A DNA stretch of 64,000 nt from an uncultured Flavobacteriaceae bacterium (GTDB taxonomy: Bacteria; Bacteroidota; Bacteroidia; Flavobacteriales; Flavobacteriaceae), in contig CANLQD010000003.1 of assembly GCA_947493175.1 (NCBI GenBank), positions 682,001 to 746,000 on the forward strand, given 5' to 3'. This document shows, piece by piece, positions 8,067-14,700 of this stretch (its first letter is position 1; each line of letters starts with the position of its first letter). A program made the translations under genes and the position numbers. The notes below the pieces were generated by a model. That model had not been told where the DNA came from and did no database searches. It saw nothing but the letters and a program-made list of their open reading frames with translations.

Positions 8067-8312
8067 CTAATTCCAATTTTTATTACAATTGTTCACTCTT
8101 TCCCATGCCATGGCTGCAACTCTTGTTGTTATATTTCCAACCTGAACTATGTGACCATTTTTCCAATAATATCTTTCCTCGTTATATAAAGTGTATCTGC
8201 CAGAATTTTTGTGCTGACCCTCTCTAACCGAAAGGTTATTTGTAATTCCACAATGGACTCTTAGGTTGCCAACCTTGAAGTAATACTTATAGGTATCTCT
8301 TTTTTCTGTCAT
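8067..8312 (-). CDS. GIY-YIG-like small protein
   Basis: An 81-aa protein with the pattern YKYYFKVGNLRVHCGITNNL, then REGQHKN and a later GHIVQVGNITTRVAAMAWE. It resembles a widespread family of about 80 aa that looks like a minimal GIY-YIG fold (strand, VH-x-GIT-x-D/N-L, R-x-x-x-H). The equivalent of the catalytic Arg is present in LSVREGQHK, but the later Glu/Asn of true GIY-YIG nucleases is not obvious, so nuclease activity is uncertain. It is second in operon A, just after the 47-aa gene; I recall such pairs from other genomes, which supports a two-protein unit. Confidence 0.6.
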   Translation of the reverse strand: MTEKRDTYKYYFKVGNLRVHCGITNNLSVREGQHKNSGRYTLYNEERYYWKNGHIVQVGNITTRVAAMAWERVNNCNKNWN

Positions 8313-8322
8313 ACTTCAAGAT

Positions 8323-8466
8323 TTAATTTTTACATCCATTTCTATCACAGGTGATAGCCTCTGTCGACCTTTTCCAGTGACTAGCAGAAGTGTCAAGTCC
8401 ACATCCTGTCTCTCCGCCTTTATTTCCTACATGAATTTCTCCTGTCTCAGTGTTTTTTACTGCCAT
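8323..8466 (-). CDS. 47-aa Cys-containing protein, first gene of operon A
   Basis: A short reading frame encoding a protein that begins MAVKNTETGEIHVGNKGGE, continues with GCGLDTSASHW and ends ITCDRNGCKN. Three Cys residues (GC-G, TCD, GC-K) and the GGETGCG motif suggest a small metal- or disulfide-stabilised fold. I recall similar proteins beside GIY-YIG-like genes, as here, where the next start is 10 nt away. Upstream lie the TAGGTTTG box and the dyad operator, making this the promoter-proximal gene of operon A. The position and the family pairing are the main support. Confidence 0.6.
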   Translation of the reverse strand: MAVKNTETGEIHVGNKGGETGCGLDTSASHWKRSTEAITCDRNGCKN

Positions 8467-8492
8467 AATTTTTTGATTTAAGTTTTACTAAA

Positions 8493-8541
8493 CAAACCTA
8501 AACCCATTAAAAGACAATCCCTTACAGATATGTGTAAGGGA
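8493..8541 (-). promoter_or_regulatory. Operon A promoter: TAGGTTTG box plus dyad operator
   Basis: Minus-strand TAGGTTTG box at 8493-8500 and, 21 nt further upstream, the dyad TTACAGATATGTGTAA at 8522-8537. Here the dyad extends to a perfect 8-bp inverted repeat (TCCCTTAC at 8518-8525, GTAAGGGA at 8534-8541). The core and the 21-nt spacing equal those before operon B. The binder is inferred to be the response regulator whose gene ends 45 nt away. Confidence 0.65.
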
Positions 8542-8585
8542 CTTAATTTTGTTTGAATTATTTAGTTTTTAGAAAAGGCTAGAAG

Positions 8586-9251
8586 TTAAATTTTACCTTC
8601 CTTCGCTAGTTTGAATAGCAGATTTGTAGTATTCTTGGCTTCGTATTCATCATAAAGCCTGCTTATTCTTTTATCAATGGTACTTTCACTATTAGGGGTT
8701 CTATTTTCCTTTTTAAACTTATCAGAGACTTCTTTCTTGGTAAGACCGTTAGCGAGTTCTTTCAATATAGCACGGTCAAATTCATCTAGTTCAACAGCAT
8801 TGTTCGCGGCAGTCAAATTCAGTTGTGGTGACACATAGGTTCTGTTATGAAATACTTCATTAATGGCATTGACCAACTCCACCATACCGTTACGGCCCTT
8901 ACATACATATCCGTTAATTTTATGCTCTTTAAAGAGGGTGTTGATGTGTATGGGATTGTTTTCCATGGAGTGGACAATGATTTTTAAGCCGGGCTGCAAG
9001 ACTCTTGCCGCTTCAATGAGTTCGCTGCCAGAAGTTAACTTTCGGTCGACATGGTCTGGTTCAAAAAATAAATCGGTTACCAATAACTCGTATGGTTCCT
9101 TATTCTTTAGAGCCACTTTTAAGCGCGTAAATGTCTTATCGCAATAGAACTCATTTTGCAATTCTTCAATAGTTAATTTTTCATACAAAGTTTCAGCGAT
9201 ACCATGGTTTTCACCCTGAAAATCTTCGGCTAATATTACTTTTTTGAACAT
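8586..9251 (-). CDS. Response regulator, NarL/LuxR-type
   Basis: A 221-aa protein with an N-terminal receiver domain (residues 1-125): acidic pair E9-D10 in ILAEDF and phospho-acceptor Asp60 in ELLVTDLFF; the expected Lys lies in GYVCKGRNG. Residues 150-221 form a LuxR-type helix-turn-helix (DRAILKELANGLTKKEVSDKF, then STIDKRISRL). It lies 11 nt downstream of the sensor kinase gene, so the two form a two-component pair. It most likely binds the dyad seen at 5128, 8522 and 11617, because all three flank genes of the same element and the regulator is encoded between them; that is inference. Confidence 0.9.
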   Translation of the reverse strand: MFKKVILAEDFQGENHGIAETLYEKLTIEELQNEFYCDKTFTRLKVALKNKEPYELLVTDLFFEPDHVDRKLTSGSELIEAARVLQPGLKIIVHSMENNPIHINTLFKEHKINGYVCKGRNGMVELVNAINEVFHNRTYVSPQLNLTAANNAVELDEFDRAILKELANGLTKKEVSDKFKKENRTPNSESTIDKRISRLYDEYEAKNTTNLLFKLAKEGKI

Positions 9252-9262
9252 GGTGAGCTATA

Positions 9263-11206
9263 TTACTTAGGGATTCGGATTTCAGCCCGAAAGCCCTTTC
9301 CTTCTTCTGAATCAAAAGTAATGCTTCCATTAATGGCTTGAATACGCTTTTCTGTATTCTGAAGTCCATTTTTTCTTAACAAGGATTCTTTTGATGCTCC
9401 GATCCCATCATCTTCATAATAAATAAAGAGTTCTTTGTTTAGATTTCTGAACAAAATCACGGTTTGGCTAGCTTTGCTATGCCGCGCCATATTGATAACC
9501 AGTTCTTGCAATACCTTAAAAAGTGTCGTTTTAGTTTGATGACCTACCAATGACCAATCTAGTTCTTTGCCACCATTTAGAACCATGTCGACTTCGGTTG
9601 GTTTCGTATATTCCAAAGTCGCTTTAAGGCCTTTCCAAAAATCAGGACCGGTATCTACAGCATTGATTTCACGGGAGAAATTCCGAATCTGATTATAGAC
9701 CGATTCCAATTTATCTAAAATTGCCGATTTATCCGTATCACGCTGCACCATTAACATGGCCTGGTTGAGTTTACCGCCGTGGTCATCATGCAACTTTCGG
9801 GAGAGTTCCGCTTCAGTTTCATGTACAGCGGCTAAGGTTTCAGTTTTACTTTTTTGTTTTAATCGTTTGGTGCGTTGTCTAAAACCATACAGCGAAAGCC
9901 CTAAAACAGAGGTAATGAAAAGAAGACCGCCCAAATACAGAATCTTTTGATTTCGTTGCTGACTGGCTTCCAATTCTTTTTCAGCATTTTCTTTTTCCAA
10001 TCGAAGAATCGATTCTTGTTTTAGTTTGTCATCGTATTTGTATTTGGCAAATTGCGTCTTGACCTTAAGTTCTTGTGCATACAAACTGTCTTGTAAAAAG
10101 ACGTAGCGGTCACGAAGTGTTACATTATTGGGCTGTAATTTCATAAGAAACTTGAGTGCGTCCTTCTCAGCACGTGGTATTTTTAAGGACTTTGACAATT
10201 GAATGACTGAATCAAAATAGGAGGTCGCTTTGCTCAGATTGGTTTTACTATAGAATTGGCCCAAGTGCGTATAGCTGGCTATTTGTCCTCGTTTGTCATT
10301 ATGCTCTTTTCGTAGTTGCAAGGGAATAAGAAAGGTTTCGACTTTTTCATTTCCTTCGGAAAGCCATTGAACATATGCGATGTTATCTAACACTCTTCCA
10401 TGCTCCTGTGGGTTCTTTACAGATGAAGTGTCATTCAAAATGGATCTCAACAAGCTGCTAGCCTTATTATATTGTTTGGTATCTACATAACTAGCAGCCA
10501 AATTATTCTGATAAATAAGCCTATCTGTTTCAGAAGTAGTGGCCTCAATCGATTTCAAGTAATAGGTGATGGCATCTTGATAGTTCAGTAGTTTTCTATG
10601 GTTTGTTCCTAGCGTATTATAACAATAGGCTATGTATTGCCGGTCACTCTCGAAGTTTAAGAACCGTAATGCTTCTGTAATGGTTTCTTTACTGCCAAAA
10701 AAATCGTTTTGATCTTTCTGGATGGTTCCCATGTTCAGTAGATTCCTTCCTATCCGGCTACTATCCATTATTTGCTCAAAATAATTTTTCGAACGATTGT
10801 AATTATTGAAAGCACTATCAGGAATATGGGCAACTTCGCCGAAATAATAGCCCATTAAATAATATTGTTTGCCTAAGGTAAATTCAGCTTTAATCCGCTC
10901 AGCGGTATTTACGAGAAGTTGATTAAAAACTTGAAGACTATCATACTCTTTTAAAGAAAAATGAATCAGGTTCTTTTGATATAGAACTTTACAATAAAGA
11001 GTGTCTTTGTTAGCCTTATCTGCATGAAAAAGGGATTTATTTATGGTTTCCCGTCTTTTGCTCAATGGAAGACTCTCATCTTTGGAAATAGTGTAGTAAA
11101 ATAAAACACTGTCCTTTGCTTTGCCAGTGGGCACGTTATTTTTTTCATTTCCTATTTCACAGGAAACGAATAAACTTGTAAAAATCAAAAAAAGAGAGTT
11201 TTTCAA
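9263..11206 (-). CDS. TPR-containing sensor histidine kinase (lipoprotein-type N-terminus)
   Basis: A 647-aa membrane sensor kinase. An N-terminal lipobox-like signal (FTSLFVSC, Cys16) precedes about 350 residues of TPR-like helices (for example YNTLGTNHRKLLNYQDAITYYLKSI at 196-220), a coiled coil (395-420) and one membrane segment (421-441). The kinase core is of the NarX/LytS-like HisKA_3 type: phospho-acceptor His473 in SRKLHDDHG, an N-box LQELVINMARH and a G-box DDGIGASK. The start codon is TTG at 11204-11206; it gives the intact signal peptide and no ATG serves. A terminator hairpin lies 27 nt upstream, so expression may depend on read-through. Partner of the response regulator 11 nt downstream. 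Confidence 0.88.
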   Translation of the reverse strand: MKNSLFLIFTSLFVSCEIGNEKNNVPTGKAKDSVLFYYTISKDESLPLSKRRETINKSLFHADKANKDTLYCKVLYQKNLIHFSLKEYDSLQVFNQLLVNTAERIKAEFTLGKQYYLMGYYFGEVAHIPDSAFNNYNRSKNYFEQIMDSSRIGRNLLNMGTIQKDQNDFFGSKETITEALRFLNFESDRQYIAYCYNTLGTNHRKLLNYQDAITYYLKSIEATTSETDRLIYQNNLAASYVDTKQYNKASSLLRSILNDTSSVKNPQEHGRVLDNIAYVQWLSEGNEKVETFLIPLQLRKEHNDKRGQIASYTHLGQFYSKTNLSKATSYFDSVIQLSKSLKIPRAEKDALKFLMKLQPNNVTLRDRYVFLQDSLYAQELKVKTQFAKYKYDDKLKQESILRLEKENAEKELEASQQRNQKILYLGGLLFITSVLGLSLYGFRQRTKRLKQKSKTETLAAVHETEAELSRKLHDDHGGKLNQAMLMVQRDTDKSAILDKLESVYNQIRNFSREINAVDTGPDFWKGLKATLEYTKPTEVDMVLNGGKELDWSLVGHQTKTTLFKVLQELVINMARHSKASQTVILFRNLNKELFIYYEDDGIGASKESLLRKNGLQNTEKRIQAINGSITFDSEEGKGFRAEIRIPK

Positions 11207-11232
11207 AGGTGATACTTTTTTTAAAAGTATTT

Positions 11233-11262
11233 AAAAAAAGAGCTATACCAGAGGTATAGCTC
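11233..11262 (-). terminator. Terminator after the 51-aa lipoprotein gene
   Basis: A perfect 10-bp stem, GAGCTATACC (11240-11249) and GGTATAGCTC (11253-11262), with a 3-nt loop, followed on the minus strand by a run of T. It lies between the 51-aa gene and the kinase gene and could act as an attenuator, making kinase expression a fraction of the lipoprotein transcript. Confidence 0.8.
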
Positions 11263-11295
11263 AAATTATTAAAAAATATCCCTACTTGATACCTA

Positions 11296-11451
11296 TTATT
11301 TGTCTGGCGGAGGAGGAGGAGGATTACCATCGTCTCCCTCAGTCGCTTGGGTTTTATAAAGGGCTTCGGTGTCGGCGATGGTTTCATCCGAACAAGAAAA
11401 TAAGAACATATTAAAAACTAGTGCCATTAAGGCTATAAATATTCGTTTCAT
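11296..11451 (-). CDS. 51-aa lipoprotein with a poly-Pro tail
   Basis: A short frame beginning MKRIFIALMALVF and continuing FLFSCSDE, a lipoprotein signal with Cys20. The mature 32 residues are acidic and end GNPPPPPPDK. I recall similar short lipoproteins beside TPR sensor kinases in Flavobacteriia. It is the first gene before a terminator, the kinase and the response regulator, so a signalling role (for example a ligand or envelope probe for the kinase) is a reasonable inference. Its long leader holds inverted repeats and one copy of the regulator dyad. Confidence 0.7.
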   Translation of the reverse strand: MKRIFIALMALVFNMFLFSCSDETIADTEALYKTQATEGDDGNPPPPPPDK

Positions 11452-11478
11452 AAAATTTGTATTTAGAATTTGAAATGA

Positions 11479-11526
11479 GGGTGGCTGTCCGGGATTTTCC
11501 CAGATATTTTGTTTTACCAGCCACCC
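11479..11526. promoter_or_regulatory. Inverted repeat in the leader of the 51-aa gene
   Basis: GGGTGGCTG (11479-11487) and CAGCCACCC (11518-11526) form a perfect 9-bp stem around a 30-nt loop that itself contains GGGATTTTCCC. It lies 28-75 nt upstream of the ATG at 11451 and would fold in its mRNA leader. I see no match to a known riboswitch. Confidence 0.45.
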
Positions 11527-11568
11527 GTAAGTGTTGGAGTACTCCTTGCTTTGTGGAAAGTGAAATCG

Positions 11569-11632
11569 GTAAGCGGTAGGTTTTAACTACTTTCCGATTG
11601 GCCAAAACCTACCGCTTTACAGATTTGTGTAA
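11569..11632. promoter_or_regulatory. Inverted repeat next to the third copy of the regulator dyad
   Basis: GTAAGCGGTAGGTTTT (11569-11584) pairs with AAAACCTACCGCTTTAC (11604-11620) with one bulge. Overlapping its right arm is TTACAGATTTGTGTAA (11617-11632), the third copy of the dyad of operons A and B. No TAGGTTTG box lies at the 21-nt distance here, so which flanking gene (11451 minus or 11790 plus) it controls is unclear. A plus-strand TACATTTG box at 11645-11652 could serve the 322-aa gene. Confidence 0.5.
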
Positions 11633-11633
11633 T

Positions 11634-11714
11634 AGCTAGTTTTGTACATTTGTTATGTTCGCAAGGCATAACAAGAACTAGCTTGCGATACAAACTTACC
11701 CCCGCTGTATCGCA
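11634..11714 (+). ncRNA. Structured intergenic segment with competing stems
   Basis: Nested stems AGCTAGTT/AACTAGCT (11634-11641, 11676-11683) and GTTATG/CATAAC (11652-11657, 11667-11672) are followed by TGCGATACA/TGTATCGCA (11684-11692, 11706-11714). A competing pairing, TCGCAAG (11659-11665) with CTTGCGA (11682-11688), excludes both. This is upstream of the 322-aa gene on its strand, so it may be a leader or a small RNA; I match it to no known family. Confidence 0.35.
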
Positions 11715-11728
11715 GTAGTAATAAGGGA

Positions 11729-11780
11729 TTCCAGAAATTCCTATAGTTCCTTAGAATTCCAGAGAAATTCCAATAATTCC
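11729..11780 (+). repeat. Iterated TTCC motif, six copies at 9-11 nt spacing
   Basis: TTCC occurs at 11729, 11738, 11747, 11757, 11768 and 11777, mostly as AATTCC, ending 9 nt before the ATG of the 322-aa gene. The near-helical phasing on one face of the DNA suggests a binding array or a translation-control leader; the binder is unknown. It lacks the unit length of a CRISPR or plasmid iteron. Confidence 0.5.
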
Positions 11781-11789
11781 AACCAAACC

Positions 11790-12758
11790 ATGGGAATAAA
11801 GACAAGTGATAGCTATCAGAAAGAAATTCTAGCGAGATACAAAAGAGAAAAAGGAGGAGATATGCGAGGGTATCTTGCGGAACCTACACGCAGGCAAATT
11901 AGAGAAGCTTGTATTGCTTTATTGGGTAAAAGAAACCTAAAACATGATGAGCGTATACTAAATAGATTTTTTCAATTTGAAGAAGGAAAAAATAAAATCC
12001 TTCAAATTCAACACTTTAAAGCAGATAAGTTTGTTCCGATTGTTAAGTTTTTGAAGGAAAAAGTACAGAGAACAAGCCCCGAGAATATTGAGCTAATAAG
12101 TTGGCTAATAGATTTTCAACCAAGACCGTTACAAGAGTATTTAAAACCTGATAATTCAATTTCTGAAGAAGAGCCAGAGAGGCCTGAACCCGAAATTGTA
12201 GATGAGCCCAATGATGAGGAAGAAAAGAAGAAACAAGAGGAGGAAAAAAGAAGGCTTGAGGAGGTCAAAAGAAAGGAAGAAGAGGAAGAAAAAAGGAGGT
12301 TGGAGGAAGAACGAAGGAGGCGCCGGCGAATTATTACAATTTCTATCAGCGCAGCGTTTGGAATGACTTTGATGATTTTAGGAGTTCAAAAATGGCCTTC
12401 ATATTTTCCAAAAAACAATCCTAAAGATGTTGGTTGCATGACCTGGGCCGATTCACTTTATGTCGAGGTTTCATGCGGCGAGGCTCCCTTTTCTAAATAT
12501 GGAACCCGGGTCAAACCATTAGACCCGATGGAATTAAAAAACATGTGTAAAGTAGAAGTAGATGCAGCTTATCCATTCTTCACCGCTACAGGTAAACCTC
12601 GAATTTGGTATTATAAAAAAAGTAGTAAGGAAATCGAATATTTTACAGCACCGGGCTTACATCCAACCAATGGAGAAACATTACGGAAAATAACTCCTTA
12701 TATTATTGAAAATTATGTGCCTATACATTCCAATAAGGAAAACACTTTTATAAAATAA
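11790..12758 (+). CDS. Single-pass membrane protein with a charged coiled coil
   Basis: A 322-aa protein in three parts. Residues 1-125 form a helical, presumably cytoplasmic domain (MGIKTSDSYQKEILARYKREKGGD). Residues 130-185 are a highly charged E/K/R coiled coil (EEKRRLEEVKRKEEEEEKRR). One membrane segment (ITISISAAFGMTLMILGV, about 186-203) is followed by an exported domain of about 120 residues with two Cys (DVGCMTW, VSCGEAP). I recall similar proteins as uncharacterised in Flavobacteriia. It is the only plus-strand gene of the element's visible part, divergent from the kinase locus and preceded by an unusual structured, TTCC-rich leader. Function unknown. Confidence 0.75.
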   Translation: MGIKTSDSYQKEILARYKREKGGDMRGYLAEPTRRQIREACIALLGKRNLKHDERILNRFFQFEEGKNKILQIQHFKADKFVPIVKFLKEKVQRTSPENIELISWLIDFQPRPLQEYLKPDNSISEEEPERPEPEIVDEPNDEEEKKKQEEEKRRLEEVKRKEEEEEKRRLEEERRRRRRIITISISAAFGMTLMILGVQKWPSYFPKNNPKDVGCMTWADSLYVEVSCGEAPFSKYGTRVKPLDPMELKNMCKVEVDAAYPFFTATGKPRIWYYKKSSKEIEYFTAPGLHPTNGETLRKITPYIIENYVPIHSNKENTFIK

Positions 12759-12786
12759 CAATAGTTAACATTCTATTTCTTACACG

Positions 12787-12818
12787 ACTCTTTACAAATT
12801 GCACCTTTTGTAAAGAGT
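12787..12818. terminator. Strong hairpin after the 322-aa gene
   Basis: A perfect 12-bp stem, ACTCTTTACAAA (12787-12798) and TTTGTAAAGAGT (12807-12818), 29 nt after the stop at 12758 and between convergent genes. No good T-run follows, so it may be an RNA-end or a weaker terminator. Confidence 0.55.
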
Positions 12819-12886
12819 ATACCTTATCTGATTACTCAAATTAACAGTTGGACTTATGGTTACTAGTTTGTAGAACGTTTCGAAGT

Positions 12887-13171
12887 TTACTCCCCATAGC
12901 TAATCCGCTCCCGAATACCCCCACTAGCGCGATGAACAATCACATCGGCTTGGTACTTTTTGGCCAAACGTTTCGCCTTGCGTATGGCCGTACTCTGTTT
13001 TCGATGTTTGCTGGTAATGCGTTGGTTCCCTTCGCGACGTACGGCCCAACCTTCCTCATGAGGTACTACATGTTGGTGCCAAGTTCGACGCCGTTTACGG
13101 CTTTGAAAGCTGTTGAAAAAAAGTTCAATCAGCTCGATTAGGGTGCGTGGCCAAGATTTGCTTTTTGACAT
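12887..13171 (-). CDS. DUF2188-domain protein
   Basis: A 94-aa basic protein. Residues 33-92 show the DUF2188 pattern: HVVPHEEGWAVRREGNQR, a helix with QSTAIRKAKRLAKKYQADV, and a last strand IVHRASGGIRERISYG. Residues 1-30 are a helical extension. The family is small, widespread in mobile DNA and without an established role; the basic helix suggests nucleic-acid contact, by inference. The gene begins 7 nt after the integrase stop on the same strand, so it is probably co-transcribed with it and belongs to the element's integration module. Confidence 0.75.
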   Translation of the reverse strand: MSKSKSWPRTLIELIELFFNSFQSRKRRRTWHQHVVPHEEGWAVRREGNQRITSKHRKQSTAIRKAKRLAKKYQADVIVHRASGGIRERISYGE

Positions 13172-13178
13172 ATTTATA

Positions 13179-14423
13179 CTAAACCTCTTTACGCTGTTCT
13201 TTATTGTCTATCCCAGCCAACTTCTCCCGTAAAATCCTCATATCCTCCTCAACCTTCGAATCAATAATCTTCGCATAGTGCTGCGTCGTACGCAAATTTT
13301 TATGCCCTAACATTTTCCCTACCGTTTCAATTGGTACGCCATTGGTTAGCGTAACCGTAGTGGCAAAGGTATGCCGGGCTAAATGGGTGGTGAGGTTCTT
13401 TTTGATATTGCAGCGGTCGGCAATTTCTTTGAGGTAGGCATTGGATTTTTGATTGCTCAATACAGGAATCACGCAATTTTTATCGACTACTCTAGGGTGG
13501 TTCTTATACTTTTCAATGATAGCCACCGCTGTGGGCAATAAGGGAATGGTAAAGCCCGTATCCGTTTTGGAGCGTTTCGATTTAATATAATAGCCTCCTT
13601 CTTCGTTTTGATAGATTTCATCAGGAGTCAAGGTTTGAATATCCACATAGGCCAGACCGGTAAAGCAACAGAGCACAAACATATCCCGGACAATACCCAG
13701 GCGTTCTCCTTCGATTTCTTTGTCAATCAACTTCTGTAGTTCCTCTTTGGACAAAAACTCGCGTTCCACGGTCTTAAACTGCACTTTGTAGTTATAGAAG
13801 GGGTCTTTGGCCAGCCAATCGTTGGCTACCGCAATACGAACGATTTTTTTGAAGTTGTTGACATATTTCAAAGCGGAGTTGTGATTGCAAGCCTTGGTAA
13901 CCTTCAAAAAATACTCAAGACCTTTGATAAACTTTAAATCCACATCCTTGACCGGGATATCATTTTTACGGTACTCCGTTTTAACATACTCGGAAACATG
14001 ACTTTTGGTGGTATGGTAGCGTTTCCAAGTGCCTAGTGCGAATTCGATCCCGACCAACTTTTCCATTTGCTGATTGTGTTCTTCGAAAAGTTCCAAAAGC
14101 ATCTTGAATTTTTTATCCTTTCCCAAGTATTTATCCTTTACATCATGCACCGTAAAGGGTTCACCAGCTTCAATAAGCTGATGTTGAATCTTGTTGACTT
14201 TGTGCCTAATGGTAGTCATATACTTGTTCAGCTCTTCCGCTTCGACACCCTTTCCCTTCAATTTATTCATTCTCGAATCCCATTTGGACGGATCAATTTT
14301 CCGATTCAAACTAAGCACCGTACGCTGTCCATTGACCGTAATCCTTAGGTATAAGCCCGCTTTTCCGTTTTTGTCGAGTCGCTTATCTTTCAGATAAAAA
14401 AGAGTTGAGAATGTATTTGCCAT
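13179..14423 (-). CDS. Tyrosine recombinase (element integrase)
   Basis: A 414-aa Bacteroidota-type integrase. Residues 1-90 are an arm-binding domain (TLFYLKDKRLDKNGKAGLYL), 100-205 a SAM-like core-binding domain and 220-400 the catalytic domain. Catalytic positions are Lys286 (RSKTD), His347 and Arg350 (HLARH), His374 (LGHKN) and Tyr383 (TQHYAKI). The usual first Arg is Ala258 (FTGLAYVD), as in some Bacteroides recombinases; IntDOT is known to lack this Arg. It is encoded next to the 3' end of the tmRNA gene and reads away from it, the usual layout of an element inserted in that gene. Three GGTATCGATTT motifs lie upstream, the nearest 5 nt before the start codon. Confidence 0.92.
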   Translation of the reverse strand: MANTFSTLFYLKDKRLDKNGKAGLYLRITVNGQRTVLSLNRKIDPSKWDSRMNKLKGKGVEAEELNKYMTTIRHKVNKIQHQLIEAGEPFTVHDVKDKYLGKDKKFKMLLELFEEHNQQMEKLVGIEFALGTWKRYHTTKSHVSEYVKTEYRKNDIPVKDVDLKFIKGLEYFLKVTKACNHNSALKYVNNFKKIVRIAVANDWLAKDPFYNYKVQFKTVEREFLSKEELQKLIDKEIEGERLGIVRDMFVLCCFTGLAYVDIQTLTPDEIYQNEEGGYYIKSKRSKTDTGFTIPLLPTAVAIIEKYKNHPRVVDKNCVIPVLSNQKSNAYLKEIADRCNIKKNLTTHLARHTFATTVTLTNGVPIETVGKMLGHKNLRTTQHYAKIIDSKVEEDMRILREKLAGIDNKEQRKEV

Positions 14424-14428
14424 TTTTG

Positions 14429-14551
14429 GGTATCGATTTTAGCTAATTAAAGATATAAAAAAGAAATTATATATTTTTATATTTAACTAAAAAACAATTA
14501 CTTACAAATAAATCGATACCACTTTTACATTTCCAAAATAGGTATCGATTT
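14429..14551. repeat. Three copies of GGTATCGATTT: candidate integrase arm sites
   Basis: Copies at 14429-14439 (+), 14510-14520 (-) and 14541-14551 (+), all between the integrase gene and the tmRNA 3' end. Position, repetition and mixed orientation fit arm-type binding sites for the integrase or its directionality factor. The first copy overlaps the integrase gene's leader and could give autoregulation. Inference from layout. Confidence 0.55.
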
Positions 14552-14603
14552 GGTGACTTTTTAAATGGTATTATTTGATATCAAACGAAACCAAATAAAA
14601 TAA

Positions 14604-14636
14604 AAAATCCTGTAAATCAGATATTTACAGGATTTT
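14604..14636 (-). terminator. Terminator downstream of the tmRNA gene
   Basis: A perfect 14-bp stem, AAAATCCTGTAAAT (14604-14617) and ATTTACAGGATTTT (14623-14636), with a 5-nt loop and A/T runs at both ends. On the minus strand it follows the tmRNA 3' end by about 24 nt. It may have been supplied by the integrated element. Confidence 0.8.
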
Positions 14637-14659
14637 AATTCAAAATGGTGTCTAAAAAG

Positions 14660-14700
14660 TGGAGCCGGAGGGATTCGAACCCTCGTCCAAACAAGCAACG
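14660..14700. other. Probable attachment site in the tmRNA 3' end
   Basis: The TPsiC arm and acceptor-stem end of tmRNA lie directly beside the integrase module. Elements that use this target restore the gene end on insertion, so this would be one hybrid att site with a matching direct repeat at the other end, left of the window. No second copy is present within the window. Confidence 0.6.

Noticed and set aside
8586..11206. Kinase and regulator as a chromosomal housekeeping pair
   Set aside because: They lie within the element and between its shared operators, so an element-specific role fits better.
11411..11605. 64-codon minus-strand frame upstream of the 51-aa lipoprotein
   Set aside because: Overlaps a better-supported lipoprotein gene and the inverted repeats; composition unlike a protein.
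11729..11780. TTCC array considered as CRISPR or plasmid iterons
   Set aside because: Units are 4-6 bp with 9-11 nt period; no spacers, no cas or rep genes.
12787..12818. TTTACAAA/TTTGTAAA hairpin as another regulator dyad
   Set aside because: Its core differs from TTACAGATNTNNGTAA and it sits between convergent gene ends, so a transcript end is more likely.
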